Shown one piece after another: positions 1 to 9,836 of a DNA stretch of 64,000 nt. Location of the stretch: contig CATNEN010000011.1 of assembly GCA_950097015.1 (NCBI GenBank), forward strand, positions 124,001 to 188,000, given 5' to 3'. The notes beneath the pieces were generated by a model. That model made no database searches. It had not been told where the DNA came from and saw nothing but the letters and a program-made list of their open reading frames with translations. This DNA is from Macrostomum hystrix. Taxonomy: Eukaryota > Platyhelminthes > Macrostomidae. Position numbers and translations under genes: made by a program. The first letter of the stretch is position 1, and the number at the start of each line of letters is the position of its first letter.

Positions 1-9
1 TAATTTCAG

Positions 10-1524
10 TTGCTGTCATCGTGCGTGCGTCGCCACTTGCGTCTCCACCCTCTGCTGGGGATGTCTGACGCGCCGGCTCGGGCGGACGCCTTGTGCAAGA
101 AGCGATATTCTGCAAAGTATGGGTGCGATAAATGTTACATTCAGACGACTCTTCATCCATCTGGATCTGGCCGAGTATTCAACGTCGTCATCACGCCGGC
201 GATGCTCAATGAAGCTGCTCGATACGGATGCGTGCAAACCGCTGTCCGGTCTATGACCGACACGTGCACTCTCGCTGATCACCATGCAGCACACGTCCAC
301 GACGCGAGGATGGACACGCTGGGTGTTCGCGGACATTCGCCTCTTGGCGAATTAGCCGGCTTTGACTTCGTACGGGCCTGTCCGCCATGCTATCTACACA
401 AGCTGTGTTCTGGCCTTGTGCGCATGATGCTATACCAACTCTTCCTGGTGCGACACGACAAGCCGGACCGCGGCGCCACGAACTGTCCAGATCTGCACAG
501 CCGTATCCCAGAGATTGATGCGCGTCTAGAAAGGCTCCGTTTGCCACGCTGTGTGCAGCGCCGGAGCGTGCGACCTCTTGTGGAACTCCGACACGCCAGA
601 GGACACGAATTGGAAATGTTTATTCTCATCTTTGGGCCTCTGGTTCTTCGTGGCTTTCTCCCCGACGCACACTATCAACATCTGTGTCGTCTGTCATCCT
701 GCGTTTTCTTGATGACACTTGAAGGAGGGCCAAGGAGCGAGTTGCGCCACGTGGAGATCGCTCTACGGCACTTTCATTCAATTCTGCGGCGCATGTACTC
801 CCTAAGGGCTCTAACCTACAACGCACATCAGGTTTGCGCTCACATGGTCCCTAGCGTTCAGCTTGGGGGTCCACTGTATCGGCTGTCAACGGGGCTCTTC
901 GAGACAATGCATTCGCGCCTCCGCCGTCGTGTTCACGGCTTACGGCGAAAGGACGTCGAACTGGTGGGAGCAGTAGAGCGCGAATTCGCCACTTTGCAGA
1001 CGAGGTTGGTCATTCAGGCCAACATCGTGCCTGATCATCCGCAACCGACGACCATGCGTCGTACGGAGACCTGTGAACTCGACGGTGTCGTCTTACGACG
1101 CCCGATCGGCCTCCTAAATGGTTGGCACAGTGCTACACTGCCTTCCGGTTGGCACTTCGACGTGTTCGAGCGACGTCAGGCTGAGTTAGAACCACAGTTT
1201 CGTTGGCGTCTGGAATCGTGCTTTGTCGCAATTGTAGGCCGTCGACCTACCGAATTAATTTTCGGGTGGGTCGAAGGTCTGCAATTAGTGATGGCCGACG
1301 TCCTAGCAGATCTCGTCCTGCTGCGGGTTCTGGAACCAGAGACGGACCCATTGGAAGCTCTGGCTGCTATTCCGTCAACGTCGCAAAATCGAGGCTGTGT
1401 TTGCACATATACGGAGGCTGGCGTGCGACCCTTTTGTCAACCAGCTAGACGGGCATCAGACAATGCGTGTCCGACTTGCCGACATCATTGGCACGTGCAT
1501 TCTGTCGGACACACGTCGCTCTAA
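10..1524 (+). CDS. CACTA-like (TNP-type) transposase, C-terminal exon (element A)
   Basis: An open frame of about 500 codons starts right after a splice acceptor (aatttcag at 2-9). There is no ATG, so this is an internal or last exon whose 5' part lies outside the window. It shares the block order of the transposases at 4071-6259 and 13321-15378: SDAPARA followed by KYGCDKC, a paired HH, an FDFV block, a Y-L-H-K-L-C-S-G-L block, and a late STGLFETMHSRL block that probably carries the catalytic glutamate. This fits the En/Spm-CACTA superfamily, whose enzymes cut and paste DNA by a DDE mechanism. Family placement is inferred from motif order. The base composition is much more GC-rich than the neighbours, with arginine-rich codons. 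The frame ends cleanly, so the exon itself is not visibly broken. Confidence 0.6.
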   Translation: MLSSCVRRHLRLHPLLGMSDAPARADALCKKRYSAKYGCDKCYIQTTLHPSGSGRVFNVVITPAMLNEAARYGCVQTAVRSMTDTCTLADHHAAHVHDARMDTLGVRGHSPLGELAGFDFVRACPPCYLHKLCSGLVRMMLYQLFLVRHDKPDRGATNCPDLHSRIPEIDARLERLRLPRCVQRRSVRPLVELRHARGHELEMFILIFGPLVLRGFLPDAHYQHLCRLSSCVFLMTLEGGPRSELRHVEIALRHFHSILRRMYSLRALTYNAHQVCAHMVPSVQLGGPLYRLSTGLFETMHSRLRRRVHGLRRKDVELVGAVEREFATLQTRLVIQANIVPDHPQPTTMRRTETCELDGVVLRRPIGLLNGWHSATLPSGWHFDVFERRQAELEPQFRWRLESCFVAIVGRRPTELIFGWVEGLQLVMADVLADLVLLRVLEPETDPLEALAAIPSTSQNRGCVCTYTEAGVRPFCQPARRASDNACPTCRHHWHVHSVGHTSL

Positions 1525-1975
1525 TGCCGCACCCCCAGACTGGCTTTGAGTAAGGACATTGCACCCTCTTCTATTTCTTTGACCTGTCAATGTTTTCGAA
1601 AGATGTATAGTTGCTGTATAACGCATATTTTCGCGACCCCACACGTGTCGACACGATCGGCGATCAATAACTCTGCTGTGTACGTTTGCGTGTCGTCATG
1701 CATAACCTTCCATATTCTGCTCTGCACTCACGCAGGCGACGTCTTGCAAGTACACAAACAAGTTATATCAGCTATTTATAGTCATTTGTGACAATTTAAA
1801 TAGCTACTGACTTGCTTCTCTCTCTTGGTGCAACGCCACCTGTTCTGCTTCCAATTCGACGATGAAGCTGATTCGGATGCTAACGACTGCGTTAACTGCT
1901 GTGGCACATAATTCCAGAAATTCTGCTGGTCGACCAGCCAATTTCGATCGAAATTATTTCAACTTTCAATAACCT
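1525..1975. other. Spacer inside element A, no gene seen
   Basis: About 450 bases between the transposase stop and the ATG at 1976. Short open frames exist, but none has coding character. I see no clear poly(A) signal or repeat. Confidence 0.4.
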
Positions 1976-2382
1976 ATGGACTTCAACGATGGCTGCCGCG
2001 ACGAAGCATTGTAGGGGATTGGTTCCCAAAAAAAGGGAAAGAGCGAGGCGGTGGTTTTCTCTTTTGTTGATTATCAATGAGAGCGTGAGCTCGAAGGGTT
2101 GAAGAAAATGACGTCGATGGTGGCTCTATATTTATAGATGAAAACATGCATTTCCGGAAAATTCTAGAAAGTTGCAAGAGTTATAACAAAGCTAGTGCAA
2201 TACAGTTTAAGTAACTCTAATATTGTAGCGCGTGATGATGTTATTTACATGGATGATATTTGATTATAGTTATTACTAGCAAGTTTTGCCCCCCTTCGGG
2301 GAGCAGAAATACTTTTAATTCGTCTAGTATATACTTTTTAGCAGCTGAATTTACAGCTTTTTAAAGCTACAATGAACCCCCA

Positions 2383-2757
2383 GTTGACAATGATCCCCCC
2401 GTTGATGATAATCTCCCAGTTGATGATGATCCCCCAGTTGACAATCATCCTCCAGTTGACAATGATCCCCCAGTTGACAATGATCCCCCAGTTGACAATG
2501 ATCCCCCAGTTGACAATGATCCCCCAGTTGACAATGATCCCCCAGTTGATGATGATCCCCCAGTTGATGATGATCACCCAGTTGAAAATGATCCCCCAGT
2601 TGACAATGATCCCCCAGTTGACAATGATCCCGCCCGTTGACAATGATCCCACAGTTGACAATGAACCCCCAGTTCACAATGATCCCCCAGTTGATGATGA
2701 TCCCCCAGTTGACAATGATCCCCCAGTTGACAATGATCCCCCAGTTGACAATGATCC
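2383..2757. repeat. 18-bp minisatellite
   Basis: About 20 tandem copies of CAGTTGACAATGATCCCC, with variants carrying GATGAT in place of GACAAT. Because 18 is a multiple of three, it gives open frames on both strands. These are repeat artefacts, not genes. It lies inside the Helitron. Confidence 0.95.
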
Positions 2758-2764
2758 CAATGAT

Positions 2765-2874
2765 GATTCAAACTCTGGTTTAGCCATGATTCAGACTCTG
2801 GTTTAGCCATGATTCAGACTCTGGTTTAGCCATGATTCAGACTATGGTTTAGCCATGATTCAGACGCTGGTTTA
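2765..2874. repeat. 23-bp tandem repeat, left part
   Basis: Near-perfect copies of a 23-bp unit that contains ATGATTCAGACTCTGG then TTTAGCC. The array stops in mid-unit at 2874 where element B starts, and resumes at 9612. Confidence 0.9.
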
Positions 2875-4070
2875 CCCGCTTGGCAAGTTCACGTAAGGCG
2901 AACGTAACATTTTGGTAAATAATTTTTACGAACATTTTACGAAGCAAATTGGGGGGTTTACTAACCTAAAATGGAAAATCATGGGAAGGGATAAACCAGA
3001 AAGTATACATTGTTTCTGACATGTATGTGGTTGATGCTCTAACCATTAATTAAATTTTGGTAATTTTGTTACGTACCATTTACGGAACTAGTTTCCACAA
3101 TTAAACGTAAACTTTCGAAAAAAATAACGAATTACTATTTATCACGGACTATTCATTTAAAAATGCTTTTAAAATACTTACATGTTGCCTAAAGGCACCG
3201 GAATTTAGTCACAATATCAGTGTCATGGATGGTATTTTTTTGAGAAAAGCAAATCGTAAAAAATTCGTACTTTCTTTACTTAAAAAAATCGTACTTTTTG
3301 TTCAGATATTTTACGTTATTAATTTTTAATATATACAGAATGTACTTAAATTGAATCATTTATATTTAAATGGGTTAATTTGGTCTTTTGTAGAAACACC
3401 AGGACTTAATCGAGGAATGACACGTCTTTTTATATGCTATTAAATAAGTTAAGGCTGCCGAAAAATGTTAAACATGGTCGGATAAAAAGTAAAGCTTCGG
3501 TAGTTAAAAAAATTAAGCATAATAAGCAACGTAATTTTGTATCAAATATTATATATTTTTATGTCTTTTAAAAAAGAATTTCAATAATGACATTAATGCG
3601 CAATACTTTATCTTTTTATTTGAAGTTTTATCTAAGCCAAAAATTGGTCTAGAAACTTTTGTTATAGCATGTGTTCCGTGTTCCTCATGTTAATTTAAAT
3701 TTTCAGCTGCGACCACCTCCTTAACTGACTCAACTGTTTTGGGTGTTTTATTAGGTTTGTCAGTGTTATTATATATTATATATATACAACATATTGTCAT
3801 ATATGTGTATAGCATTTTTTTATATTTGTATAAATTAACTTTTTCATCCCAAATTCATTTTCTAATTTTTAAGATCAAATAGTTTGCAATTTTTTTATAT
3901 TTATGTGCTTCTAGGCTTGGTTACAATTTGAAAGTTAAAGTTTTGTAAAGTTATTTAAGACTTTTGTACTAATATCAAGCTAAGTAATACTTAATATACC
4001 TAAGTACCTAAGTAATACTAAATATATATATAATATATATTGCATTTTATCAATTTGCAGCTACGCAGTC

Positions 4071-6259
4071 ATGGAAATGGATGATGATCCTGAGGACTGG
4101 CATATATCAGACTCCTCAATATCAAATTGTCAATTTATGACACAAACAACAGACAAAGCTGCAGGCAAGCCACCTTTTTTGGCAGTTCACCATCATCACC
4201 CAGTGGTTTTTCATCAGATACATTGAGCAGCAATTTAGATCATGAGCATGAAGCTAAAAACCATGAATCATCACTAGACTCAGATGCCAGTTCATGTCCA
4301 AGTTCCTTGCCACTACCAGTTCAGAAGAACAATTACAACCAAAGTGCAGAGCAAGCTTTGGCAGATAGCTTGTCATCTACTTCTAGAGGCGACTTCATGG
4401 CCATGGGCCAACATTGGCAATACTCCTCATCAGAGAGCATTTATGGTTTCTCTTCAGATTTTGAAGCTGATGCTGTATTCCAAGCTGCCTCATTAGAGGC
4501 AGATCTGGTAGAGTACTGGAGAAATTCAAAAATCACTAGGTCAAATATGACAGAGCTACTGAAGGTGCTTCAACGATATCATCCCCATTTGCCAGGTGAT
4601 GCAAGAAGCTTAGAATCGGATTTAGCCGACAACAATGAGAAGTTGCATGAAATTAGGACTGTCATGCCAGGCAAGTACATTCATTTTGGCATTGAGGCTG
4701 GACTACAGTCTATACTGCAGAATTTGAAGCTTGAAGAAAGACAGGTACTGGATTTAATACTCCATATTGATGGTGTCTGCATCTACAAAAGCGTTCAGAA
4801 GGAATTTTGGCCTATATTAGTATCAGTAAAAGGAGTTGACACATCAACTTTTGTTGCTGGCATATATCATGGTTTCACCAAGCCTGATTGTCCTAATGAT
4901 TATCTTGCTGAGTGTGTGAAAGAATTGGAAAGTCTACTAACTAATGGAGTTATTATTGGCAAGAAAAGTTTCATCATTCAGATTTCACACATTGCTTGTG
5001 ACTCAATGGCAAGGGCATTCATAAAAAATATCAAGTATCCAACTGGGTACTTTGCATGTGACCGCTGTGTGACAGATGGAAAGAGTGAAGATGGTAGCAG
5101 GCGTTTCTTGGAGCATGATGCAATTCGCCGTACAGACAAAGATTTTAGAAGCCAAGTACAAGCTGAGCATCATCGTGGGACTTCACACATTGCAACACTA
5201 CCATCTATTGATTCGGTTATGGATTTTCCAAATGACTACATGCATTCGGTCTGCCAAGGTGTGATTCTGAGGATGCTAGAGTTGTTACGAGACAAAGACA
5301 GTGCATTGAGACTCTCTCAAAAAGGACTTCGTGAATTAAATGCCGACATAATTGAGTCCAGAGACTATGTGACGATTGACTTCCAAAGGCGGCCTCAAAG
5401 TCTAAACCTGCTGTCAAAGTGGAAGGCATCAGAGTTGCGATTTTTTGGCTTGTATATTGGCCATTTCATTGTCAGCAAATACAGGCCTGAAGTAGGTGAA
5501 CAACTGCGCTATCTTTCGGTAATAATGCGAATTTTGTGCCATCCAACTCTTTGCCAGACTGCTGGAGCCTATGCACATGATTTGGTGATGTCATTTTTGA
5601 ATAATTGTCAGGCAGAATTTGGTGCCAGGTTTATGACACTCACTGTTCACTCACTGATCCATCTCGCTGAGGACTGTCAGGCAAGAGGTCCTGCCGACAG
5701 CTTTAGTTGCTTTCAATTTGAAAGCTTTTTGCGGTTTGTGGTGAGTTCTATCAAGTCCTCTAAGAAACCATTGGAGCAATTCAGCAACTTTGTTAAAAGA
5801 AATGGCCAGCATCTAGGTCAGGCAAAGCTGCATCTACAGACTTCTGGTGTGTCTCATGCAGCGCATTGTGTCTCAAAGCCACTCGAGGCTGACCAACTAC
5901 AAGGCAAAATTGTTGTTGGATTTGCATGGAAGGACTTTGATCGGCTTTACCGCTGCTTGAAACTCGAGTCTTTTTCTATTGACTGCTCAAATGTGAATCG
6001 CTATGTGCTAACTAAGTCTGATTCAGTACTGATGCTAAGATGTATTGCTGTTCTAGATGACCAATTTTATCTGATTGGCAATGAGCTTTCAAACAAGTGC
6101 CCAGCATTTGAGTCGCCTCTTTCATCTGAAGCAGTGGACATCTACAAAGGAGATCGATTTCAACATCAGCTGAAAGCTATTCCACTCAGCAACCTAAAGT
6201 GCAAGATGCTTCGCTATAAAAACATATTTATTTCCCTGCTTCATACCTACCGTCTGTAG
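4071..6259 (+). CDS. TNP-type (CACTA-like) transposase of element B, one frameshift near the start
   Basis: A splice acceptor (caatttgcag, ending 4060) precedes ATG 4071, whose frame reads MEMDDDPEDWHISDSS. The long frame that continues to the stop at 6257-6259 lies in another phase and opens at 4094. A one-base loss (or two-base gain) between about 4127 and 4195 would explain this, so the copy may be broken or hold an error. Blocks seen in order are LHIDGVCIYKS with FWPIL, ACDSMARAF followed by YPTGYFACDRC, EHHRGTS, FPNDYMHSVCQGV, WKASELRFF, HSLIHLAEDC and FSCFQFESFL. The D of IDG, the D of CDS and the E of FESF are the likely catalytic residues (inferred). A poly(A) signal (AATAAA) lies near 6810, before the next gene. 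Confidence 0.75.
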
Positions 6260-6499
6260 AGCTCAGGATGTTTGAAATTTGAAGAAAAAATGAATTTTCT
6301 TCAACCACCCCAGAACTCTCTGTCTGATTTCTGTTCTTTGCATGGTTCAAGTCCTACTAATCCTTTGCAATTATAATAATAGTAATTATAAAAATGTTCA
6401 TTACAGTGTTGCCACCCCAGTGAATTTTAATTGCTGGGCAATTTTAAATAGCTGAGTGATTTTTTGTCATATTCAGCAAATTTCAGTGATTTTTTTTTC

Positions 6500-6592
6500 T
6501 GAGGGTAAGAATCATGAGATTCTGGGGGTAAGAATAGTGAGATTCTGGGGGTAAGAATCCTGAGATTCTGGGGGTAAGAATCATGCTCAAAA
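6500..6592. repeat. About 25-bp tandem repeat between the two genes of element B
   Basis: Four copies of a unit containing GGGGGTAAGAATCATGAGATTCT. GAATC-GATTC gives each unit a small palindrome. Confidence 0.8.
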
Positions 6593-7064
6593 CAATGTTT
6601 TTTTTTCAAAGTAGCTGTGATTTTTTATTGCCAATGCAATTTTTGTGAGCCAAGAGTCGGTGGCAACACTGGTCCATAACATGGGAGGACTAGTTATGAT
6701 TCTGCAAGATTGATATTTTAAATACTGTTTTTATTTATTGTTGCATATGCTCACTTATAAATGCCTGAAGATTTATTCATGTTTAAAGTCATTCTTTTGT
6801 TAAAAGATATCAATAAAATCAATTGACAAGTTGGGATTCTGTGCAATTAATATTTTGAATCAAGTTTTTATTGATTTTTGTGTCTGCTCATTAATGCTTA
6901 TATTATCTTTAGTACATTATTCAGTATAGAGAAAATCTTAGACTAATTTGGATGCTTAGATAAATGCTTAAGATTGGTTTGAAATTCTCAAAATGACTTT
7001 AGTATAATCCACTAGAAAATTATTTGTTTTATAACATGCTCACATTTAAATTTCAGTTGCAACA

Positions 7065-8585
7065 ATGAAGTTCATCATATGCTTTAAGGATGACAAACAA
7101 ATAATTGAGGCCCCTGCCTCTGCTTGCAAATTCGAGGCGCCGTATTCCAACTACCAGTTGGATCAGTGGAGAAAAATTGACCCAGTTGCACTTGTTCAAC
7201 TCAAATGCTCTTACCAAGACCAAGCTTATGACGCCGTCCTTCTACAGGTAGTTGTGGACGACAGAGAGGATGTTTCCCAGACAGTGGATCGTCTGAGATG
7301 CATTCAGAGAGACAAGAACAAATCAGCTCGCTCGATGGTCAAAGTCTGCAAAACACGTGTTTGTGTTGGCAAGCGAACTAACATAGCTGCTCAAGTTTCT
7401 TCAAGCTCAGAAGCGGAGAATGCACCTCCAGCGAAGCTTTCAGCTCAGGAGCCAGGCGAGTCAACAGTGAAAAAGGTACCTCCTCCAGCAGTACCTGACT
7501 ACCTACAAAAGACTACTACTAAAGCGCAGTCCCAGCAAATCAAATCAGCTTGTAGTGCTCCGCACCTGCGCGAGGACAATGCTGGTGGCGAACGTGCTGT
7601 CAATGAAGGGAGCAGATCCAATACTCCGCGGCAGCTGCGCGACGACAATGCTGGTGGCGAACGTGCTGTCAATGAAGGGAGCAGATCCAATACTCCGCGG
7701 CAGCTGCGCGACGACAATGCTGGTGGCGAACGTGCTGTCAATGAAGGGAGCAGATCCAATACTCCGCGGCAGCTGCGCGAGGACAATGCTGGTGGCGAAC
7801 GTGCTGTCAATGAAGGGAGCAGATCCAATACTCCGCGGCAGCTGCGCGAGGACAATGCTGGTGGCGAACGTGCTGTCAATGAAGGGAGCAGATCCAATAC
7901 TCCGCGGCAGCTGTGCGACGACAATGCTGGTGGCGAACGTGCTGCACGCAATGCAGGCAACTGTGCCAGTTGTGGCAGGTCAGCTGTGCGCGACGAGTTG
8001 ATGATGGACTTGCTGGCCACAGTGTTAAGCAATCAGGACAAAATTATGCAGTCGATGCGTTCAGGTCAGGCTGCCCATAGACAGGAAGTCAATGATGAGC
8101 TTCCAAGGGTGCCAGCGTTCAAGCGCGCTAACTCTCGTGAAGATCTAGAAGCAGTACTTGCTGACAAGAGCGCGGCAGTCAGCATCGTCCAGCGCATGGT
8201 TGAGGTGCGACGCCCATCATTTGTTTCTACACTACATCATATGCTCCTGGAAGTGGCCCCTGCTTCCGTTTGGAGCAAGTACAGCCGAGATGGAAAAAGA
8301 AAGAAGCGGTGTGCAAAGGACATTGGAATCGTTGAACTGCTTGTAAAAGCAATTAAGCTGCAAAGCCCCGGAGGTCAGATTAACGAGGTTAAACTTCACA
8401 AGAACGTCCTCAGAAAGCTGGGCGACGCGCTGAAGAGCATGCCAAGCGAGGCCAGACGACACCAGAATCGACAGGAAGGCAACCAGCAGGATGAGCAGGT
8501 TGACCAGGCTGACCAGCAGGATGACCAGTCTTTTGTCGCTGACTCTAATACAAGCAGTGAAGGAGAAATAGAGGAGGAAGACTGA
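7065..8585 (+). CDS. DUF4806-like companion protein of element B
   Basis: A 506-residue protein whose ATG at 7065 is 8 bases after a splice acceptor (aaatttcag, ending 7056). An N-terminal domain of about 90 residues begins MKFIICFKDDKQIIEAPAS. Then comes a charged linker, then five full copies and one partial copy of a 23-residue repeat (about residues 168-292). A Cys pair follows (NCASCG). The C-terminal domain (about 345-470) has the DUF4806 pattern: LEAVLADKSAAVSIVQRMV, a paired-helix segment, then YSRDGKRKKR. The tail is Gln/Asp-rich and acidic. Element C carries the same arrangement, so this is probably an accessory DNA-binding or regulatory protein of the transposon, but its function is unknown. 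The domain name is from pattern recognition and is moderately sure. Confidence 0.7.
   Translation: MKFIICFKDDKQIIEAPASACKFEAPYSNYQLDQWRKIDPVALVQLKCSYQDQAYDAVLLQVVVDDREDVSQTVDRLRCIQRDKNKSARSMVKVCKTRVCVGKRTNIAAQVSSSSEAENAPPAKLSAQEPGESTVKKVPPPAVPDYLQKTTTKAQSQQIKSACSAPHLREDNAGGERAVNEGSRSNTPRQLRDDNAGGERAVNEGSRSNTPRQLRDDNAGGERAVNEGSRSNTPRQLREDNAGGERAVNEGSRSNTPRQLREDNAGGERAVNEGSRSNTPRQLCDDNAGGERAARNAGNCASCGRSAVRDELMMDLLATVLSNQDKIMQSMRSGQAAHRQEVNDELPRVPAFKRANSREDLEAVLADKSAAVSIVQRMVEVRRPSFVSTLHHMLLEVAPASVWSKYSRDGKRKKRCAKDIGIVELLVKAIKLQSPGGQINEVKLHKNVLRKLGDALKSMPSEARRHQNRQEGNQQDEQVDQADQQDDQSFVADSNTSSEGEIEEED
7569..7938 (+). repeat. 69-bp coding minisatellite in the element B companion gene
   Basis: Five full units and one partial unit encode R-E/D-D-N-A-G-G-E-R-A-V-N-E-G-S-R-S-N-T-P and R-Q-L. 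The units differ at only a few bases (for example GAGGAC versus GACGAC), so the expansion is recent. Confidence 0.95.
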
Positions 8586-8654
8586 CTGCTCTATATTGAC
8601 TGTACTGACTGTGCACAGCTGTGCCTCTGTTGTTGTTCCTCTCTGGCCCTCTTG

Positions 8655-8762
8655 ACTGTCTGTCTGCATGTATCTGTCTCTGTCTCTGTCTTTCTGTCTG
8701 TCTGCATGTATCTGTGTCTGTCCCTCTGTCTGTCTGTGTGTCTGTTCTGTCTGTCTTGTGTC
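8655..8762. repeat. CTGT/TCTG microsatellite
   Basis: An imperfect run of CTGT-type tetranucleotides just after the stop of the DUF4806-like gene. A block containing CTGCATGTATCTGT occurs twice within it. Confidence 0.85.
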
Positions 8763-9776
8763 CGGTTTTAGTCCGGCTCTTCATTCAGTCTAAACTGCCT
8801 AACTAATTAGAGCCAGATGAGATAAATCTGGGTGTAGCATTTTACTAGTAAACTAGTTTACTAAAAGGTAGTACTACTTGCTTCTCTACATTCAGTTTCT
8901 ACGTATCTATGTTCAGTTCTCTCATTTCCACTTTATGTAGTTCTGTTTGAACTCTTTTTCATTTCATACCGTAAAAGTTGTTGCCATCATTATGCTAATT
9001 ATTTACTTAAGTATTAATATTTTGCTGGCTCAAATTCCTACTTCCTGTACAGCTGGCAGCTCGGCTTATCGCAATGATGATCCTGCTGAAAATAGTAGTT
9101 TACAATTGTAACTTTGTAAGTAAATGATCCTGTTTTCAAATAATTCTCAATTTAAATAGTTCAGAAATAAATATAGCGTTGTCTAAATAAATAAAGCAAT
9201 ATAATTTTGTACCAAATAATCATGAGATCAGCAGTCTAAAAATCTTGAAAGTCTAAAATCTCGAAAATAGCTATATCAGGTCGTTGTCAATGCTTTGTCT
9301 TACTTATTTATTTTTGTCGCATTTCTATCAAGGGAAAAAGTGGGAATAAAAAGCTCCGTGATGTGACACCTCTGGGTGATTGATGGCCCACCGGCTGTAA
9401 CCCAGGATGGAACAGGGTTCACAGGGTTTATATGTAAATTTACGAAAATAGTTTCACGTATAAATGGTACGTAAAAGTTACCAAAAACGATTCGTAACAT
9501 TCACGTGAAAAATGATGAATATGGTACGTAAACATACGTATCATATTGGCAAAATAGGTTAAAAAAAAATTCGTATTTTTTTCGTAACTTTACGCAAAAT
9601 TGTCACGCGGGTTAGCCATGATTCAGACTCTGGTTTAGCCATAATTCAGACAGTGGTTTTGCTATGCAAAAGTGAATTAAAAGTTTCCCCCTTTTTTTCA
9701 AAATTAAATAAAAATTTATCGCTTCGCATCCATCACTACTGACTGACAATTAGTTTAAATGATTTGACGCAGTGCA

Positions 9777-9836
9777 GAGTCGAACCAGGGACACTTCGCC
9801 TAGCCTAACCTATTCCTAGTGCCTACACATCGGCTA
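9777..9836 (-). repeat. tRNA-derived SINE-like segment
   Basis: On the minus strand a B-box-like GGTTCGACTC (9777-9786) lies about 50 bases after an A-box-like TAGCCGATGTG (9826-9836). That spacing is right for a Pol III promoter of tRNA type. No complete tRNA fold is evident. It lies in the Helitron to the right of element B. Confidence 0.4.

Larger units (their letters stand above)
2875..9611 (+). mobile_element. Two-gene CACTA-like DNA transposon (element B)
   Basis: The ends are inverted: CCCGCTTGGCAA at 2875 and, on the minus strand, CCCGCGTGACAA from 9611, followed by CGTAA. The subterminal regions are full of short ACGTAA/TTACG motifs in both orientations, as in CACTA elements. The 3-bp target duplication is TTA (2872-2874 and 9612-9614). 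Excising 2875-9614 rejoins a 23-bp repeat unit without a scar, so both ends are exact. The element is 6.7 kb and carries a TNP-type transposase and a DUF4806-like gene on the plus strand. Confidence 0.85.

Noticed and set aside
2338-2810. Open frames on both strands of about 80-144 codons
   Set aside because: They are products of the 18-bp minisatellite, whose unit length is a multiple of three. The peptide is a simple repeat.
7569-7938. CRISPR-like regular array
   Set aside because: Repeats are contiguous with no unique spacers, lie in a coding frame, and the genome is eukaryotic.
7499-8032. Minus-strand 177-codon and other-frame 148-codon reading frames
   Set aside because: They are shadows of the 69-bp coding repeat of the DUF4806-like gene.
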